Shown here: positions 40,478 to 51,864 of the stretch, piece by piece
How the letters are laid out: every line of letters begins with the position of its first letter
Numbering within the stretch: position 1 is the stretch's first letter
Source of the DNA: an uncultured SAR86 cluster bacterium
Lineage (GTDB): Bacteria > Pseudomonadota > Gammaproteobacteria > Magnimaribacterales > D2472
Assembly (NCBI GenBank): GCA_902517505.1
Contig: CABYCL010000003.1
Span: forward strand, 44,698-108,697
Direction: 5' to 3'
Length of the DNA stretch: 64,000 nt
Program-made: the position numbers and the translations under genes
Notes under the pieces: model-generated
Seen by the model: only the letters and a program-made list of their open reading frames with translations
Databases searched by the model: none
Told to the model about the DNA's origin: nothing

Positions 40478-42094
40478 ATGATCGGAGATATGCAAAATTG
40501 GACACCAAATGTAGCTGGAATAATTGAGCACGCTAAAAAAGTTCATCCAAAAACAGAAATTATAAGTAGACTAGTCTCAGGAGAAATTCATAGATCAAAT
40601 TATGAAGAAGTATGTATAAGATCTCGAAAGTTAGCATCAGTTTTAATAAAAGATGGATATAAAGAGGGAGACGTATTAGCAACGTTAGCTTTGAATACTT
40701 ATCGACACCTCGAAATGTATTATGGGATATCCGGAATGGGAGCAATAACACATACTCTTAATTTTAGGCTTCATCCAGAACAAGCAGTTTATATAATTAA
40801 TCATGCTGAGGATAAAATTATATTTGTAGAAACTCCATTTATTCCAATTCTTGAAGCAATTCAAGATCAAATTCCTAATGTAGAAAAATTTATTGTTTTA
40901 TGTGAGGAAAATGAATTACCTGAAACTTCATTAAAAAATGCTGTTTCTTATGAGGAATATATTAAGGACGGTGACGAGAATTATACTTGGCCAACTTTAA
41001 AAGATGATGCTGCCTGTGGACTTTGTTATACATCTGGAACTACAGGTAATCCAAAGGGTGTTTTGTATAGCCATAAATCAAATGTTATTCATGCACAAGC
41101 AGCTCTAACCGCAATGACTATAAGTCCAGATGACTCTATTTTAATGGTAGTTCCCTTGTTCCATGTTTTAGCTTGGGGTATTCCATATTTTGGACCAATG
41201 TTAGGTTTAAAATTAGTAATGCCAGGAATGCAAATGGAAGGCGAACCTCTTTATGAGCTTATTGAAAAAGAAGATATAACATTAGCATTTGGAGTTCCGA
41301 CTATATGGATGGGCCTTTTAGCTTATTGTAGAGAAAATAATAAAATTTTAAGTTCTGTAAAAAATACTATTATTGGAGGATCAGCTTTATCTTTAGCAAC
41401 ACTTCAAGAATTTGATGAGGTTCATGATGTAAATGTAATTCATGCATGGGGAATGACTGAGATGAGCCCTATGGGAACTACAAATATTCCAACGCCTGAA
41501 ATGGAAAATATGAGCAAAGAAGAGAAGTATGCAGTTCAACTCAAACAGGGCAGGCCAATTTATGGAGTTGAGTTAAAAGTTGTTGATGATGCTGGAAATG
41601 AACTTCCTCATGATGGCGAATCACAAGGTCATTTATTAGTTAGAGGCCCATGGATTCTTCAGAAATATTTTAAATCTGATAAAGATGCTGTAGATTCAAA
41701 CGGTTGGTTCGATACTGGTGATATATCTGTTTTAGACGAAGATGGGTATATGACGATTAAGGATCGAGCTAAAGATGTTATTAAGTCTGGTGGTGAGTGG
41801 ATTAGTTCAATTGATCTAGAAAATGCTGCTTTTGGTCATCCTGAAGTTGCTGAGGCTTGTGTTGTTGGAATCCCTCATCCTAAATGGGACGAAAGACCAA
41901 TGTTGTTTATTGTAACTAATTCAGGAGAACCGATTGAAAAACAAAGTATCATTGATTTCTTAAGCGATAAGGTAGCTAAATGGTGGTTACCAGATGAGAT
42001 TATCTTCTTAAAAGAACTGCCTCACGGCGCTACAGGTAAACTTCAGAAGTTTGAGCTAAGAGAAGAATATAACAATCATTATATGGAGAAATAG
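40478..42094 (+). CDS. AMP-dependent acyl-CoA synthetase (long/medium-chain; DmdB-like N-terminus)
   Basis: [41 protein letters not shown] adenylation motifs. Confidence 0.92.
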   Translation: MIGDMQNWTPNVAGIIEHAKKVHPKTEIISRLVSGEIHRSNYEEVCIRSRKLASVLIKDGYKEGDVLATLALNTYRHLEMYYGISGMGAITHTLNFRLHPEQAVYIINHAEDKIIFVETPFIPILEAIQDQIPNVEKFIVLCEENELPETSLKNAVSYEEYIKDGDENYTWPTLKDDAACGLCYTSGTTGNPKGVLYSHKSNVIHAQAALTAMTISPDDSILMVVPLFHVLAWGIPYFGPMLGLKLVMPGMQMEGEPLYELIEKEDITLAFGVPTIWMGLLAYCRENNKILSSVKNTIIGGSALSLATLQEFDEVHDVNVIHAWGMTEMSPMGTTNIPTPEMENMSKEEKYAVQLKQGRPIYGVELKVVDDAGNELPHDGESQGHLLVRGPWILQKYFKSDKDAVDSNGWFDTGDISVLDEDGYMTIKDRAKDVIKSGGEWISSIDLENAAFGHPEVAEACVVGIPHPKWDERPMLFIVTNSGEPIEKQSIIDFLSDKVAKWWLPDEIIFLKELPHGATGKLQKFELREEYNNHYMEK

Positions 42095-42095
42095 T

Positions 42096-42557
42096 ATGTT
42101 AAAAGTCGTAAAAACGTCAGAAATTCAGTCAATTATTGGGACTGAAGTAGGCTTATCAGACTGGATTGTTATTGATCAAGAAAGAATAGATAAATTTGCT
42201 GAAGCAACAATGGACCATCAATTTATTCATGTTGATCCTGAACAAGCAACTCCAGTGTTTGGATCCACCATAGCTCATGGATTTCTTTCACTATCTCTAA
42301 TTGCTGGTATACCCTTTGAACAAGAAATAGGTATGGTGCTAGAAGGAACTAAGATGGGACTAAATTATGGATTAGATAAGGTAAGATTTTTAAGTCCAGT
42401 TCCTGTAAATTCTGAGGTAAGAATTAGAATGAAATGCATGGATATTAATGAAAAAAATCCTGGTCAATATCTTGCAAAATTTGAAGTTACTATGGAAATC
42501 AAAGGTGTTGAAAAGCCTGCATATGTAGCAGAAGCCTTAACCATGTTTATTGTTTGA
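42096..42557 (+). CDS. MaoC-like (R)-enoyl-CoA hydratase/dehydratase
   Basis: DHQFIHVDPEQATPVFGSTIAHGFLSLSL hot-dog hydratase motif. Confidence 0.9.
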   Translation: MLKVVKTSEIQSIIGTEVGLSDWIVIDQERIDKFAEATMDHQFIHVDPEQATPVFGSTIAHGFLSLSLIAGIPFEQEIGMVLEGTKMGLNYGLDKVRFLSPVPVNSEVRIRMKCMDINEKNPGQYLAKFEVTMEIKGVEKPAYVAEALTMFIV

Positions 42558-42559
42558 AA

Positions 42560-43987
42560 TTATTTAAGTAATTTTTTAAGTATTTCATTAACACTTTTTG
42601 GATTAGCCTTTCCTTGGGTTTCTTTCATTACTTGCCCAACAAAAAAACCAAAAAGCTTATCTTTCCCACTCCTGTACGCAGCGACTTGATCAGAATTAGA
42701 GTCAATAACCTTCCTGGCTATGTCTTCAAGCAAAGATTCATCTTGAATTTGAACAAGGCCTTTTGTTTGAATTATTTCATCAACATCAGAACCATTATCC
42801 CAAACTTCTTCAAGAACTGATTTTGCAATTTTTCCGGAGATAGTGTTGTCTGATATTCTTTCAATTAATTTTCCAAAATTTTCTGGTGATAAATTTGATT
42901 CATCAATTTCTATATTATATTTATTTAACAAAGCACTTATATCACCAACTAACCATTTGGCTACAAGCTTTATATCATCTGTTTTACTTGAAGCTTCTTC
43001 AAACATATTAGCCATTGCTTTTGAGGAAGATATGATTTTTGCTTCAGATTCTTCAAGCCCAATTTCTGAAACATATCTACTTTCTTTCTCTTCTGGAAGT
43101 TCAGGAAGATTATCTCTTATTTCTTGTAACTCTTTATCTGATATTACCACTGGAAGAAGATCTGGACATGGAAAATATCTATAATCATTTGCTTCTTCTT
43201 TAGACCTCATTGACCTAGTTTCATTTTTATCACTATCATATAGTCTTGTTTCTTGAATAACAGATTCACCATTTTCAATTACTCTAATTTGACGCTCAAT
43301 TTCATAATTAATAGCTTTTTCAATAAATTTAAAAGAATTTATATTCTTTAATTCAGCTCTTGTCCCTAATTCCTTATCACCACTTTTTTTAATAGAAACA
43401 TTTACATCACATCTCATAGATCCTTGTGCCATATTTCCATCACATATGTCTAAAAAAGTTACGAGCTGTCTTATGGCTTTAAAATATGCAACAGCTTCTT
43501 TAGCGCTTGAAATTTCAGGCTCAGAGACAATTTCAAGCAGAGGTGTTCCAGCTCTATTAAGATCAACTCCTGTTTCTCCTTCAAAAAGGTCATGAATGGA
43601 TTTACCAGCATCTTCTTCAAGGTGAGCTCTTGTAATATTAATTAGTTTCTCACCTTCATCCGTTAAGACTTTTATTGAACCTTTTTCAACTATAGGTTTA
43701 GTCATTTGAGTAATTTGATAACCTTTGGGTAGGTCAGGATAGAAGTAATTCTTTCTATCAAAAGATGAAACTTGGTTGATCTCTGCACCAGTAGCAAGTC
43801 CAAATCTAATGGCTTTATAAAAAGCTTCTTTGTTAACAACCGGAAGAACGCCAGGCAATCCCATATCAACAAGATCAACATGTGTATTAGATTCTGCTCC
43901 AAATTCTGTAGAGCCACCTGAAAACAATTTAGATTTTGTTGACAGTTGTGCATGTATCTCTAAACCAATAACTGTTTCCCAGCTCAT
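42560..43987 (-). CDS. gatB: Asp/Glu-tRNA amidotransferase subunit B
   Basis: WETVIGLEIHAQLSTKSKLFSG; DRKNYFYPDLPKGYQITQ. Confidence 0.97.
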   Translation of the reverse strand: MSWETVIGLEIHAQLSTKSKLFSGGSTEFGAESNTHVDLVDMGLPGVLPVVNKEAFYKAIRFGLATGAEINQVSSFDRKNYFYPDLPKGYQITQMTKPIVEKGSIKVLTDEGEKLINITRAHLEEDAGKSIHDLFEGETGVDLNRAGTPLLEIVSEPEISSAKEAVAYFKAIRQLVTFLDICDGNMAQGSMRCDVNVSIKKSGDKELGTRAELKNINSFKFIEKAINYEIERQIRVIENGESVIQETRLYDSDKNETRSMRSKEEANDYRYFPCPDLLPVVISDKELQEIRDNLPELPEEKESRYVSEIGLEESEAKIISSSKAMANMFEEASSKTDDIKLVAKWLVGDISALLNKYNIEIDESNLSPENFGKLIERISDNTISGKIAKSVLEEVWDNGSDVDEIIQTKGLVQIQDESLLEDIARKVIDSNSDQVAAYRSGKDKLFGFFVGQVMKETQGKANPKSVNEILKKLLK

Positions 43988-45435
43988 TATTTAACTCCTT
44001 CAGGTGTAAACATATGCCAGTTTGTTTTAGTTTGATACATATGACCAAAGTTTAAGATTGTGCTTTCATCAAGAAAGTTTCCAATTATTTGTAAGCCTAT
44101 AGGCCTGTTATCAATATTTCCATTAGGCAAAGACATTGCTGGTAATCCTGCAAGATTTGCAGAAATAGTAAATAAATCTTCAAGATACATTTGAATTGGA
44201 TCACTTACTTTTGAACCGATCTCAAATGCTGGTCCTCGCGTCGTTGGCGTCATAATTACATCTACATCGGAGAATGCTTCATCAAAATCTTTTTTTATAA
44301 GCCTTCTAACTTGTTGAGCTTTTTTATAATAGGCATCATAGTATCCCGCAGAAAGAACATAAGAACCTATTAATATTCTTCTTTTAACTTCATCACCAAA
44401 ACCTTCTGATCTAGTCTGAATGTATAGCTCTTCAAGATCTTTTGGATTTTCAGATCTTCTTCCAAATTTTACTCCATCAAATCTAGATAAATTTGATGAA
44501 CATTCAGCTGGTGCAACAACGTAATATGTTGGCACAGACAGAGAAAGGTTTGGCAATGATATATTCACCAACTCAGCCCCTAGAGAAACAAATTCTTGCA
44601 ATGAGTTCTCATATACACTAATAACATCATCATCCAAGCTAGATAAATCAAGATCTTTTACAACTCCAACTTTTTTACCTTTTAGTGGCTCATTAATGCT
44701 ATCTTCAAAATTTGGGATATTTTCATCTAAAGAAGTTGTATCTTTTATGTCATGTGAACACATTTCATTAAGTAACAATGCACAATCTTCTGCAGTTCTT
44801 GCCATTGGACCAGCCTGATCAAGACTTGAGGCAAAAGCAATCATTCCCCACCTTGATACTCTTCCATAAGTTGGTTTGATACCTGTAATTCCGCATAATG
44901 AAGCAGGTTGCCTTATAGAACCTCCAGTGTCTGTTCCAGATGCTGCTGGAACAATGCCTGCAGCGACAGCAGAAGCAGAGCCACCTGAACTTCCTCCAGG
45001 AACTAATTTTTCACCCCAAGGATTATGAACATTGCCGAAGAAACTAGTTTCATTTGAAGAACCCATAGCAAACTCATCCATATTTGTTTTACCAACAGAT
45101 ATGCAACCTGCATTTTCAAGATTTTCAATAACGGTTGCTGAATATGGAGGAATAAAATTATCAAGAATCTTTGAACCACATGTAGTTCTGATTCCTTTTG
45201 TACAAAAAAGATCTTTTTGAGCAATCGGTATTCCTGCTAAGGAAGAATCAGATGGATTATTATCTAAATCTTCAGCTTTTTTAATGGAGCTATCTTTATT
45301 AAGAGTTACAAATGCATTTAAGTCTGAATTCTCATCAATTAACTTATAAACCTCTTCAACAATTTCTTTATTTGAAATCTCTTTTTGAGAAATCATTTTT
45401 TTAATTTCTTTTATTGTTTTGTATTTTATTGTCAC
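43987..45435 (-). CDS. gatA: Asp/Glu-tRNA amidotransferase subunit A
   Basis: Amidase signature GSSGGSASAVAAGIVPAASGTDTGGSIRQPAS. Confidence 0.97.
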   Translation of the reverse strand: MTIKYKTIKEIKKMISQKEISNKEIVEEVYKLIDENSDLNAFVTLNKDSSIKKAEDLDNNPSDSSLAGIPIAQKDLFCTKGIRTTCGSKILDNFIPPYSATVIENLENAGCISVGKTNMDEFAMGSSNETSFFGNVHNPWGEKLVPGGSSGGSASAVAAGIVPAASGTDTGGSIRQPASLCGITGIKPTYGRVSRWGMIAFASSLDQAGPMARTAEDCALLLNEMCSHDIKDTTSLDENIPNFEDSINEPLKGKKVGVVKDLDLSSLDDDVISVYENSLQEFVSLGAELVNISLPNLSLSVPTYYVVAPAECSSNLSRFDGVKFGRRSENPKDLEELYIQTRSEGFGDEVKRRILIGSYVLSAGYYDAYYKKAQQVRRLIKKDFDEAFSDVDVIMTPTTRGPAFEIGSKVSDPIQMYLEDLFTISANLAGLPAMSLPNGNIDNRPIGLQIIGNFLDESTILNFGHMYQTKTNWHMFTPEGVK

Positions 45436-45713
45436 TCAACTACCCTTGGAACTAAAAAGTAGTCTTCATTAGCTGAAGGAGCAACTTCCAATAGCTCTTT
45501 TTTAAGATTTTTAGCAGTCACTTCATCTTTTCTTGTTTTAGCAGTTTTTTCAAGAGGATTTGTTAATGGTTCTATAGAGGATGTATCAACATCATTTAAC
45601 TGATCTACAAATTTAATAATGTTGTCTAAATCTTTTACAATTTTTTGCTCTTTTTCACTATCAATCTTTAATCTTGATAAGTAAGATATTGTTGTTACTG
45701 TTTTCTTGTCCAT
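45432..45713 (-). CDS. gatC: Asp/Glu-tRNA amidotransferase subunit C
   Basis: ISYLSRLKIDSEKEQKIVKDLDNIIKFVDQLNDVDTSSIEPL. Confidence 0.93.
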   Translation of the reverse strand: MDKKTVTTISYLSRLKIDSEKEQKIVKDLDNIIKFVDQLNDVDTSSIEPLTNPLEKTAKTRKDEVTAKNLKKELLEVAPSANEDYFLVPRVVE

Positions 45714-45768
45714 ATATAGGATATTATTATAGTTTAGTGGGGAGATATTAACCTAACTAGTAAATTAA

Positions 45769-46845
<1,077 letters not shown>

Positions 46846-46850
46846 AACAA

Positions 46851-47687
46851 ATGGCTAGGATTTCGCCAACTCCTAGTCAAAAGATATCATTCTTTTTTAT
46901 AACCGCTCTTGGCGCCTTCATCTTATATTTAGATATAACCACCAACAATTTTGACAATATAAAAAATGGATTTAAATCCATAAAAATTTCATCTGTTTAT
47001 ATAGTTAAAAATCTGTCAATTGAACCCATAAAATCTTTAATCAATCTTTCAAGATCTAAAAATGAATTGATTCAAGAAAACAAGAATTTAAAAAAAGCAC
47101 TTGATAAAAGCTATTTAAATAATTATTTAGTCTCAAGAGATAATATCTTTTTTAAAGATGAAGAAATTATTAGAAAAGCACATAAAGATGGTGAATATAC
47201 TTTTGAATATGATATTGCTCAACTAAGAAACATTAATCCAAATATGTATAAATGCTGCGATAAGCACAGAATGTTTATCGAAGTTAATGCGACTTCTGAA
47301 CATGGATATATAGAAAGTATTGTTTTTAATAGCTCTGGAATAGTTGGCCAGATTATCGATAAAAGTAAATTTTCTGAAGTTTTATTACTTACCGACATAA
47401 CTCATTCCTTACCAGTAAAGTCTGAATCCAATGAATTTTTTTGCAATGCAAACGGAAGTGGTAGACCAGAAATAATTATATGTTCTTATAATCCACTAGT
47501 TTGGGATGAAGATATTGTGCTAGATCAGATTTTTTATACATCTGGTTTAGGAGGAATCTATCCGAAAAATATTAAGATTGGCTATATAAAAAGTATCGAA
47601 AAGATTAGCTCAAATTTTACTAATTTGGAGATTAAATTATTTGCTAATCCACTTGATGATATCTTGTTTGGAGTATTAAAGTACTAA
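46851..47687 (+). CDS. mreC: Rod shape-determining protein MreC
   Basis: Follows mreB; N-terminal TM plus coiled coil, GIVGQIIDKSKFSEVLLLTD. Confidence 0.9.
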   Translation: MARISPTPSQKISFFFITALGAFILYLDITTNNFDNIKNGFKSIKISSVYIVKNLSIEPIKSLINLSRSKNELIQENKNLKKALDKSYLNNYLVSRDNIFFKDEEIIRKAHKDGEYTFEYDIAQLRNINPNMYKCCDKHRMFIEVNATSEHGYIESIVFNSSGIVGQIIDKSKFSEVLLLTDITHSLPVKSESNEFFCNANGSGRPEIIICSYNPLVWDEDIVLDQIFYTSGLGGIYPKNIKIGYIKSIEKISSNFTNLEIKLFANPLDDILFGVLKY

Positions 47688-48160
47688 TGAATAAGTTAAT
47701 TAAAAGATTTTTAATAATTGTTTTTATTAATTTTATTGATCAAAATATTTCTGGATTTTTTTCTGACCTTTTAATTATTATCCCGCTTACTTTCCTAGCC
47801 TACTCCTTTTATGTTTATAGATCTGATAATAATATAGGTGCAATCGAGGCATTTTTAGTAGGTTTATTTATTGATTTAATTTCTGATTCATATTTTGGCT
47901 TAAATGCAATTATATTTTCTTTAATTACATATGTGATTAATTCATATGCGAATGCATTTAAATTATTTTCTTATTTACAAATATGTTTTTTCTTTGGTCT
48001 GTCATCCACTGCATATGTAGGATTCACTCAGTTAGTAATAAATTTATATAATTTTTCTTACAAAATACTTTTTGTGAGTGCAATAGTAAATATTATCTTT
48101 TGCGTTGTGATTGCAGTCATTTCAGTTTACTTTCCTAGAAATGTCAAAATGAAAATCTAA
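47687..48160 (+). CDS. mreD: Rod shape-determining protein MreD
   Basis: Small polytopic membrane protein following mreC. Confidence 0.8.
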   Translation: MNKLIKRFLIIVFINFIDQNISGFFSDLLIIIPLTFLAYSFYVYRSDNNIGAIEAFLVGLFIDLISDSYFGLNAIIFSLITYVINSYANAFKLFSYLQICFFFGLSSTAYVGFTQLVINLYNFSYKILFVSAIVNIIFCVVIAVISVYFPRNVKMKI

Positions 48161-48161
48161 A

Positions 48162-50519
48162 ATGACTCTTATAAGAAAAATATTTAAATCTTTTACGTTA
48201 TTAATATTATTTATATGTTTGATAATATCTTTAATTTATTTCTTATTAGTTTATAGACCAGAAAATATTATTTCAGTAGCAAATAAAGTCTTAAATGATA
48301 ATTATTTTCTTGAATTCGAAAGCATAGAATCAGAATATAGATTCTTATCTCCAACAATAACTTTAAAAGATTTTCTAATAATAAATAAAGAAAAAAAAGA
48401 AATTATAAGTATAGACGAAGTTAATTTAGACATAAAAATCCTGAAATCATTAACAAAAAGATATATACATTTAGATAATTTTTCATTGAAAAATATTCGA
48501 ATCATAGACGATATTAAATCTGAAAATAGTAAAAGAATATATAAATTAAAGATTAATAATATATTTATTAGTTCTAATGATGCTATTTTTTCATCAAAAG
48601 AAACGACTCTCCTAAATACTAATGGTAATTTATCAATATCTAATAGGATAGGGTATGTCAATAACATTCCATATAAAGAAGTGAGTATATTTAAAAAGAT
48701 AGAATCACCTCTATATTTTTACTCTGCTAATTTTGAATTAAATGAAGATGATTTAGAAAAAGAAGAGCTGGTTGACCTTAATCAATTTTCAGAAAAAGAT
48801 ATAAATCTTAATCTTGTAAGTAAAGGATATTTTGATACAGCAGGACAAGAGATAATCTCAATAAATAAATATTTTTTTTTTGATACAAAATTAGTTACAC
48901 AATCTGGTTTTGAAATTAATGATATCGATGGCATTTTATATACAAATATGGACGAAAAACTAAGTGGTGTATTTTCTGCAGATATTTCAGATCAAAGAAT
49001 TGACGGCTCAATTAAAGCAGATAATAAAAATATTTCATTAAGATCAAAAATTAAATTAGATATGAAAAGTATTTTTAATTATGGTCAATACCTAGAACTA
49101 AATGGTGAGGAAGAATTTGCTGTAAAGATAGACATAAATGAAATCGCTTCTTTAGAGCTAACAAGCAATTTAGAAAATACATTAATTAGATCAAATATCA
49201 ACGATTTAAATAAAGACTTAGAAACTAATTTAGAGACGACAATTCTTATATCAGATATGTCTAAACCAACTTATTATATTGAAAATAAAAAATTTAAAAC
49301 CTTTATTGATAAAAATAATAATGGTTATTTTGCTTTTGGATCATTATTTAATGATGATATTGATAGGATAGAAAATCAAGATGGTTTTTATATATTTTTA
49401 TCTTTGAAAGAATTAAATATTGATAGCCTCTTTTCTAGCAATCAAACAGAAAATAATTCAAATTTAAAATCAATAAAACTAAAAGTAGATAAATTAAATT
49501 TCTTCGATAATATTTTTTTTAATCAAAATTTTGAAATTAATTTATTACCTAAAGAGACAGTGGCATCTTTTTCAGGTAAAAATCTTAATGGAAGCATGAG
49601 GATTGATTCTTCAGGTTTTATAAGAGTTGATGTTTTTGATACTAAATTTGATTTTCAAGGAGTAGATACCCTTAATCAATATGACTCTTCTAAGAAAAAT
49701 AATATTAACCTTAGATTTGTTGGTAAAAATGTCAAAGCATTTGATGATGTATTCAAGAAAATAGATTTTTATCTTTTAAAGAATGAAAAAATTACAACTT
49801 TTGATAACATTAATATCTCAAGCACAAATTTTAATATCAAGCCTTTTCAAGATAATGAAAAAGCATACATAAGCTTTAACAATAAAAATGATTTGTACAA
49901 AATAAGAGGATCTTATGAAATCAATAATAAAAATAATGCCTTTAGAAATTTAATTAATTATAATTTCGGCTATTTATATACCGATTTAAATGTTCAATGG
50001 GTTAGCCTAAAAGAACTTAAGGATCTTGAGGGACAAATTAAATTTAAGATAAAGGATCTTGAATCAAAAACATCTTTACCAGATTCAGCATTTTTAAGAG
50101 CACTAAAAATCTTAAATCTAAATTCAATTATTGGAAATTTAAATAATGATTCAAATCTTGGATCGTCGAATTTGATTATTAACAGAGCTGAAGGGGATTT
50201 ATATATTGGCAAAAATAGAGCCTTGATTAGCAAACCAATAAAATTAGAGACAGCAGAAGCTAAAATGAATTGGTCTGGAGAGGTTATAAAAAATACAAAT
50301 GGCTTGCTGGATGAGTTAGATCTAGATTTAGAAATGAGATTAAAAGTTTCAGAGAATATCCCTTGGTATGCAGCTATTTTTGGAGGTATCCCGGCTCTTG
50401 CAGGTGGCTTTGTGTTTGAAAATATTATTGATGAAAGGCTTGATGATGTTTCAACATTTCAATTTGATGTTATCGGTTCTATAAATGACCCAAAGATTAT
50501 TAGACTAGATAAATCGTAG
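48162..50519 (+). CDS. YhdP/AsmA-like (TamB-type) envelope protein, shortened
   Basis: N-terminal TM, long beta-rich body, C-terminal AsmA-like GDLYIGKNRALISKPIKLETAEAKMNWSGEV; downstream of mreD. Confidence 0.7.
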   Translation: MTLIRKIFKSFTLLILFICLIISLIYFLLVYRPENIISVANKVLNDNYFLEFESIESEYRFLSPTITLKDFLIINKEKKEIISIDEVNLDIKILKSLTKRYIHLDNFSLKNIRIIDDIKSENSKRIYKLKINNIFISSNDAIFSSKETTLLNTNGNLSISNRIGYVNNIPYKEVSIFKKIESPLYFYSANFELNEDDLEKEELVDLNQFSEKDINLNLVSKGYFDTAGQEIISINKYFFFDTKLVTQSGFEINDIDGILYTNMDEKLSGVFSADISDQRIDGSIKADNKNISLRSKIKLDMKSIFNYGQYLELNGEEEFAVKIDINEIASLELTSNLENTLIRSNINDLNKDLETNLETTILISDMSKPTYYIENKKFKTFIDKNNNGYFAFGSLFNDDIDRIENQDGFYIFLSLKELNIDSLFSSNQTENNSNLKSIKLKVDKLNFFDNIFFNQNFEINLLPKETVASFSGKNLNGSMRIDSSGFIRVDVFDTKFDFQGVDTLNQYDSSKKNNINLRFVGKNVKAFDDVFKKIDFYLLKNEKITTFDNINISSTNFNIKPFQDNEKAYISFNNKNDLYKIRGSYEINNKNNAFRNLINYNFGYLYTDLNVQWVSLKELKDLEGQIKFKIKDLESKTSLPDSAFLRALKILNLNSIIGNLNNDSNLGSSNLIINRAEGDLYIGKNRALISKPIKLETAEAKMNWSGEVIKNTNGLLDELDLDLEMRLKVSENIPWYAAIFGGIPALAGGFVFENIIDERLDDVSTFQFDVIGSINDPKIIRLDKS

Positions 50520-51840
50520 CTAAGCCTAAAAATGATAAAAATCCAACGACATCTGTAACAGTTGTTACCACAACACTACCTCCAATTGCTGGATCTTGTT
50601 TCAATTTCCTTAAAATAAGAGGAACCAAAATCCCAGCAATTACTGAGCTTATAAGATTTATCACAAGAGCAAAAGATATAAGCAATGCAATTGTCATATC
50701 TTGAAACCATGCATAAGTTGCAATACCCACTAGGAGAGACAAAACAACTCCATTTAGTATTGAGACAGCAAGCTCCCTTTTAAAGAGCCATCGTATATTC
50801 GATGTATTAATCTGTTCAAGCGTTAGCCCTCTAATAACAATAGTTAAAGTTTGAGTTGCTGCAACACCACCCATGCTTGCCACTATAGGCATTAAAACTG
50901 CAAGATATACAATTTTATCAATTACTTCTTGAAATAAATTGATTGTACTCGCAGCTATGAAGGCAGTTATGAGATTCATGCTTAACCAAAAAACTCTACT
51001 TTTTGCAGCTCTACCAGGGGGAGCAAAAGTATCTTCAGCAACACCTGCCATTCCTAGCAAATTTTGGTCCGCATCCTCTCTTATTACGTCAACAACATCA
51101 TCGATGGTTATTCTTCCTATCAATTTTTTATTTTGATCAATGACCGGAGATGAAATTAAGTCATTTCGTTCAAAAATTGTTGCAACCTCTTTATCATCCA
51201 CCTCCACATCAATAGGTAAAATATCAGTTTCCATTATTTCTTTTACTGTTAACGATGGATCAGAAGTTATTATTTTACTTATAGATAATTCACCTAAATA
51301 TTCGTTTAAATCATTTACTACAAATATTTTATCTGTATTTTCAGGTAATTCTTTCTGACCTCTTAAATAAATAATTACTTCATTAATTGTATTGTTTGGT
51401 CTTACGCTTATTACATCAGTATTAAGAAGACCACCAGCAGTATTATCAGGAAATATGAGGCCCATCTCAATTCTTTGTCTATCAACCATAGACATACTTG
51501 AAAGTATCTTCTCCATTCTTTCTTCTGGAAGATTTTGTAGGATATCTACAACTTCATCTAATTCAAGTTCTTTTACAGCTTCTGCAAGCTCTTCATTAGA
51601 AATATTTGAAACAAGATCTTGCTGGATCTCTTCCCCTAATTCAAAAAGAACATCTCCTTCCTCATCTGTCTTTAACAATGAAAATAATAAAGTTCTTTGC
51701 TTCGGTGGTGATGACTCAAGTGTATGAGCAATCTCAGAAGGCGTCATCTTATTTAATAATCTTCTTATCTGATTTAAAGATAAATTTGATGCATCATCTA
51801 AGATGATTTTTAAATTATCTTTATTCTCAGTATTTTCCAT
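50500..51840 (-). CDS. mgtE: Magnesium transporter MgtE
   Basis: N domain, CBS pair, C-terminal TM with VLMPIVASMGGVAATQTLTIVIRG. Confidence 0.95.
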   Translation of the reverse strand: MENTENKDNLKIILDDASNLSLNQIRRLLNKMTPSEIAHTLESSPPKQRTLLFSLLKTDEEGDVLFELGEEIQQDLVSNISNEELAEAVKELELDEVVDILQNLPEERMEKILSSMSMVDRQRIEMGLIFPDNTAGGLLNTDVISVRPNNTINEVIIYLRGQKELPENTDKIFVVNDLNEYLGELSISKIITSDPSLTVKEIMETDILPIDVEVDDKEVATIFERNDLISSPVIDQNKKLIGRITIDDVVDVIREDADQNLLGMAGVAEDTFAPPGRAAKSRVFWLSMNLITAFIAASTINLFQEVIDKIVYLAVLMPIVASMGGVAATQTLTIVIRGLTLEQINTSNIRWLFKRELAVSILNGVVLSLLVGIATYAWFQDMTIALLISFALVINLISSVIAGILVPLILRKLKQDPAIGGSVVVTTVTDVVGFLSFLGLATIYLV

Positions 51841-51864
51841 CGTTTCATTTTAACCTGAAAAAAA

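Noticed and set aside
48302-48667. 121-aa ORF antisense to the yhdP-like gene
   Set aside because: Hydrophobic antisense of an AT-rich gene; no RBS or family signal.
51392-51727. 111-aa ORF antisense to mgtE
   Set aside because: Ser-rich antisense artefact inside an intact mgtE.
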